Part shown: positions 59,483 to 64,000 of the stretch, piece after piece | How positions within the stretch are numbered: the first letter of the stretch is position 1 | Layout: each line of letters opens with the position of its first letter | Source of the DNA: Dicaeum eximium | Lineage: Eukaryota > Chordata > Aves > Passeriformes > Dicaeidae | Direction of reading: 5' to 3' | Length of the DNA: 64,000 nucleotides | NCBI GenBank assembly: GCA_013396995.1 | Contig: VWZP01005658.1 | Coordinates: 3,100,453-3,164,452, forward strand | Notes under the pieces: generated by a model | What the model was told of the DNA's origin: nothing | Databases searched by the model: none | The model's input: only the letters and a program-made list of their open reading frames with translations | Position numbers and translations under genes: made by a program

Positions 59483-61766
59483 CAGTGAAGACCCAGGCAC
59501 AGCAGTGGAAGGATGTCTGCAATTCCTCAGACCCCAGGCTGCCTGGTACTCCCCAGTGAGAGCACTGCAGAATCCCCACAAGAAATTCCAGCTGCAGCTA
59601 GACACGATTCCTGCTTTACCACCCCCTCCACAAACCCCTACCCTCCATCGAGGTGTCCGCCCTAAGGAGCTCTGCTGTGTGATTTACACACAGGCTTGAG
59701 CTCTGCAGTTCAACCCTGACCATCCACCCCACACAGGGACAAATACAAACTTGGGAGTGTCTTCCAACAGGAACAGCAGCCTCAAAGTGCAAACCTCCAT
59801 GAGACCAAGAACACAGCAGGCGGTCCCACTGCTTCCCACCCGCAGGGTGCTGAGATGCCACAGAGGGCACTCAGCCTGCCAGAGGCACCTTGGCACTCAC
59901 CCAGGGCAGTGCTGAGCTTGGCATTTATTCCACAAGTCAGCTTGTGTAAAAAGGAAACGTAAACCCTATGCTGAAGTTCAACAGGAAGGCATGAAAAAAA
60001 ATCTCCCAAGAGCTCCGTGCCAGGTATGCGTTCGGTTACCAGGGTGAAATTGTGTCAGACAGACTTCCGATGGTTACACCCACAAAACAGCTGCTCTGTT
60101 TTGAAAACAAGCCTGAGAGGGCACAGGTTTAGCCAACAAAAGTATATCCAGTGACTAACAGAATTCAGTTTTGCATGCAAATTAGAAACCCTCTAGCACA
60201 CAAGTTGTAAAAGACAACAGCACTGCACACGGAGCACATGCAGCGCAGTAGGAAATCCAGTGAACGTTTATCAAAACAACTCACTCTTCTGGTGGGTTTT
60301 TTTTTTCCTGCTACCTTCAGGGACCTAACTCCATCATAAATATTTATTACCAGAAAGAAGATCAATAAACCAGAGCCTCTGCCTTCAGCGAAATGCCTGG
60401 CAAGGTCTAAGCCAGGAATGGCTGTGGCAGGACTGCTTTAAGTAGCGGTGACCTTTCTCCTTGTATCCTGGCAAAGAAGCATGCAAAGAACTACAGTCAT
60501 TCCTCACACACCCACATGGTTCTTATTTATCTTGAATGAACACTCTCAGAGATTACTACATAATTTCTACCAGGGGTTGTGGGCACTAGTATAGTAGTTT
60601 CAGAGCAGCCAAAACTGAGGATATTGCTCACAGCCACACAGAAGCTGACATTTAGTCCTGGATTCCAGCACTACAGACTTCTCGGGAGTAGAAGTGAGCT
60701 GGAAGATCAAAGGACATCTGTTCATGGTACCACATTATGACATTAAAATCTATCTCTATGTTTAAAACTAGTGGCTTATAATGGTAAACAAATTATGCTT
60801 GGTATTTGTAATGCATTTTTATCCATATTCTAGTGTCTACATAAAACAGCTTACTTTCCTGTTTGCAGATTACATCCCACCCTGAGCTGCTCAACACAGG
60901 AATGATTGCTCATTTAATAGAAAGATTGATACACAAAGTTAGCTATCACAATATGCAAAATAAATCAACAGCAAGCTAATAAATGAGTTACTAGATACCA
61001 CAGAAAAAGCTTGGAAACTGGAAGAATACTAGGAATACCTCTGGATTTAAGGGGGAAAAAAACCTCACAAAATGGGAAAGAAAGGTCTGGTAGTACTAAA
61101 GCATAGGCTGGACAGATACCTGGAAGAAGCACATGGATGCATCCAAGCTCATTGAGAATCTCTGGTAATCTCTGGTAAAGTGGGAAACCAACAGGACACA
61201 GTTTCCCAAAAAAAAAAAAAAAAAGTCAAAAACCCCAAACAAACTCCAAGCAAAGCACAGACTTGATTCAGCATGCCTTGACACCTCACAGAAGAGGAGA
61301 AATGCACTAAAGCTCAACACAACTCAAAAACTGTTTTCAGCATGGATTACCCCTGTTGAACTTACAACTGCAACTCCCCTATTTATCTGGACTCAGACTG
61401 TATGTTCAAAATCCCAAGAACCAATAGGACAGCTGAAATACCAAAGAGCACTTTCAAAATCCAGATCTTTTAGCACAACACAATCTTACACTTATCACTC
61501 ACAAAGGCAATATTAGACTTTTCAAAAAGGAATTTGGATTTTCCACTCTGAATAGGAGTTATTGCCTAAACTTAAGATTCTGTGTCAAATAAAATATTTG
61601 AAAATCTGTTTACTCTGAAAAGATGTCAAACAGCTGGAGATGGGAAAAACCCACATATACAATGTAACCATGATTATAAGTTATACCTACAGACATAGGC
61701 TTGGTTACTGTCATCCAGCAGCAAACAAATATCTTAAGTAGACAATGAGAAAACCACAAACTATAC

Positions 61767-61785
61767 GTATATATATATATATATG
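61767..61785. repeat. TA dinucleotide microsatellite, PLOD2 intron 1
   Basis: About eight to nine uninterrupted TA units followed by a short GTACACACA stretch. A simple sequence repeat, useful only as a marker. Confidence 0.9.
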
Positions 61786-64000
61786 TACACACATCCAGTG
61801 AGAGCTTATGATGTACATATGCTCAAATAAAGTAGTAAGCCAACAGAAGAGTTTCTGGTCAAATGAAACTTTTGGCATAAGGAGAGAAAACACAGAGCCA
61901 TCCAACAGCTGTTTATTTTCCCCCTAGGATTCTTTAGAAGCGCAACAATGTCCTGAAATAGCAAACATGGTCATTCTCTTTTCTCAGGAAATAAATGTGC
62001 ATTACACTGCAGGAGGGGGAAAGATGACTGGGGCATAAAACAATACTACTTCATACTTGGGAGTCCTGAAGTTTTTTTAATCTGATCTTCATACAATACT
62101 GTCATCTTCCACTCTGCACAGAGCACTGCTGCATGCCTCCACTCATCCCACACTTCACTGCTTCCCTGAGAGGCTGACTGGCTTCAAAGTCCCACTAACC
62201 ATAGCCATGATCACACTGTAAGACTGGATTCTCTGCAGTTCAGTAGTGTGGTGGGATTGATGCTGAAAACTACCCTTGGATGGGAGGCAAAATATGCTTG
62301 AAAAGCTCGTGAAAGATCAGAAAGTGGTACAAGTTAAAATAAACTACAAAATTAGAATTAACAGATAGCCAGTTAAGAACAGTCATGAATTGCCGAACAC
62401 CTAGTACATACTGATTTTCTATACTAATACAATTCCTATGTGAGATAGAAGGGTTTCTAAGAACCAATTCCTTTAAAGGCCAGAATTTGAAGAAACAGAC
62501 CTTACTGTACAGACCTCAGTTTGATCTGTTTTCCCCTGTATGACAAACCTCCCTTTCATCACTGCACTTCTATGCACACATGTCTTACTGCAAAATACAG
62601 ACAGTAAAACAAACACTACTTTTGTAAAGTTCCAAAAACTTGTAAGATTCTTCTTGGTCAGCTACTAACAGATTTGTAGAAATCTTTCTTTTGATAGTAT
62701 AAAGTTATTGCAACACTAATGGAGGTAGACAGGAAAAAAAAAAAGTACTTCTGTCTTCAAGCTGTTGCAAACAATTTGTAACCACAACTGGCATTTATGG
62801 TTATCAGGATCACTCACTGCATGGGCTGTCTATGGATAATCCTTCCTGTGCTCTTCCATGTTCTCTGTAAACCTTGCTGAAGTTACTGAGCAATAGCTGC
62901 TGGTATCAAAGCTGCCAACACTGTCCCAAACCAGGGAACAGATCTGAGAAAGGCAAGAACCTTTCAGGAGCTGTCTACGGAAAGAAATGCAGAAAGTATC
63001 ATTTCCCACTTTCAAATAGCTGGTACTGTTGCAACTTCCTCAGCCTGTTACAGGGTTCTCCCTCTTTCATGTGTTTTAAAGGAACAAAGAAGCTGAGTTA
63101 GCAAAAACACATCCTTACTAAGCAGAAGCTGCTCTGAATTTTCTCACAGTAGAGAATCTATGTTAGATTAGCACTTGCTAACACACAGTCCCTGGACAGG
63201 ACACTACAATTCTTTTTTTTTTTTTTTCTTTTCTACAAACTGAAATTCCCTCAGGCTTTAATTCACAGCGTGCAGTGGTGTGAACATTTTCCTCTTCCAT
63301 GCAGACTGACTCAAACAGCAAGTGTACAGAGCTGCTTTTATCACATTGTTTCTGATGTCACACTGATACAGTAGCCAAAACAGTTACATTAAAATGATCA
63401 AATGTTGAACAGAGCACGTTCAAAACCAATTAAATACAAATTTGTGGCACACAAATCCCATCTCTTTCTGTATATGTTTATCCATAACTGCACACACTTT
63501 CAAAGATTAGCAGGAATTCCCAAAATACAACTGATTTCAGGAAGCATTTGAAAGCTGATTATATCTCAGCTCTTAACTTACTTTCTTTTAATTCAGTAGT
63601 ATTGAATATATAGTCAACAAGAGCTCATTAGGAACTGTATGTGCACTCATCAATCACGCACCGAGCACAGCACTGGCCAGTGCTCAGGCCTGCACTCACT
63701 CTAATGCAAGATTTCCTTGTTTTGATAGTTGAACAAAGCCAAATACAAGCAGCAGTAAAGTGTTTTTCCATCAGCTTCAGAGGACTTGGATGAGACTCTA
63801 TGTACTGAGTCAGCTATTCTGTAGTAAAGCAAAGATAAGACGTGCTCCTTAGTTCCCAAACTAAGAAAAAAATTAAAATCCACTGTAAATGACATCATTG
63901 CCATGCACGAAGGAACTCCTAGCTGCCTAACTTCCTGACAAATGGGGAACAGATCAGGTTGCAGCTGTTTATGGGTGCCCAAATAGAAATCAAACCAGAA

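Larger units (their letters stand above)
55392..64000 (-). other. PLOD2 intron 1, 3' part (at least 8.6 kb)
   Basis: Everything right of exon 2 is noncoding and holds only simple repeats (59031-59125, 59433-59482, 61767-61785, poly(T) at 63212-63227). There is no CpG-dense promoter and no frame that encodes a signal peptide ending in a GT donor of the right phase (one base of a split Asp codon), so exon 1 is placed beyond the window. Confidence 0.7.

Overview
This is a vertebrate nuclear DNA window, almost certainly from a bird and probably a songbird. The evidence is decayed CR1 LINE fragments in both orientations, bird-type endogenous retrovirus LTRs, and compact AT-rich introns around a spliced gene with long noncoding flanks. 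No bacterial, viral or organellar gene is present, and nearly all long open frames here are chance frames.

Only one gene can be supported: PLOD2 (procollagen-lysine 2-oxoglutarate 5-dioxygenase 2, lysyl hydroxylase 2), on the minus strand. I resolved exons 2 to 19 by splice signals, reading frame and recalled family sequence, plus the alternative cassette exon 13A. All frames join without a break. With exon 13A they encode 721 whole residues ending in F-I-D-P and a stop. If exon 1 supplies about 37 residues, the predicted iron ligands and 2-oxoglutarate arginine fall on the human LH2a positions (His666, Asp668, His718, Arg728). Exon 1, with the signal peptide, promoter and 5' UTR, is not in the window and should lie beyond base 64000.

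Layout from left to right: 1 to about 20000 is gene-free DNA downstream of PLOD2, with one LTR near 5.0-5.5 kb, a small CpG-rich cluster near 9.8 kb and an AT-rich palindrome near 18.25 kb. About 20000-21087 is the probable 3' UTR. The exons lie between 21088 and 55391. From 55392 to the right edge is part of intron 1. Intron repeats include an ERV-type LTR (intron 16), three CR1 pieces (introns 9, 5 and 3) and a gapped LTR element in intron 4 with a perfect 5-bp target duplication and a tRNA-Val primer-binding site.

The exons encode, in order, an N-terminal glycosyltransferase-like domain (exons 2-7), a linker and second glycosyltransferase-like accessory domain (exons 8-14), and the C-terminal iron/2-oxoglutarate dioxygenase domain (exons 15-19) that hydroxylates collagen telopeptide lysines in the ER. 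The points most worth a second look are the cassette exon 13A with its intronic control-like motifs, a GC-AG intron 4, and the unusual end structure of the intron 4 LTR element. I did not find an undescribed biological system here.
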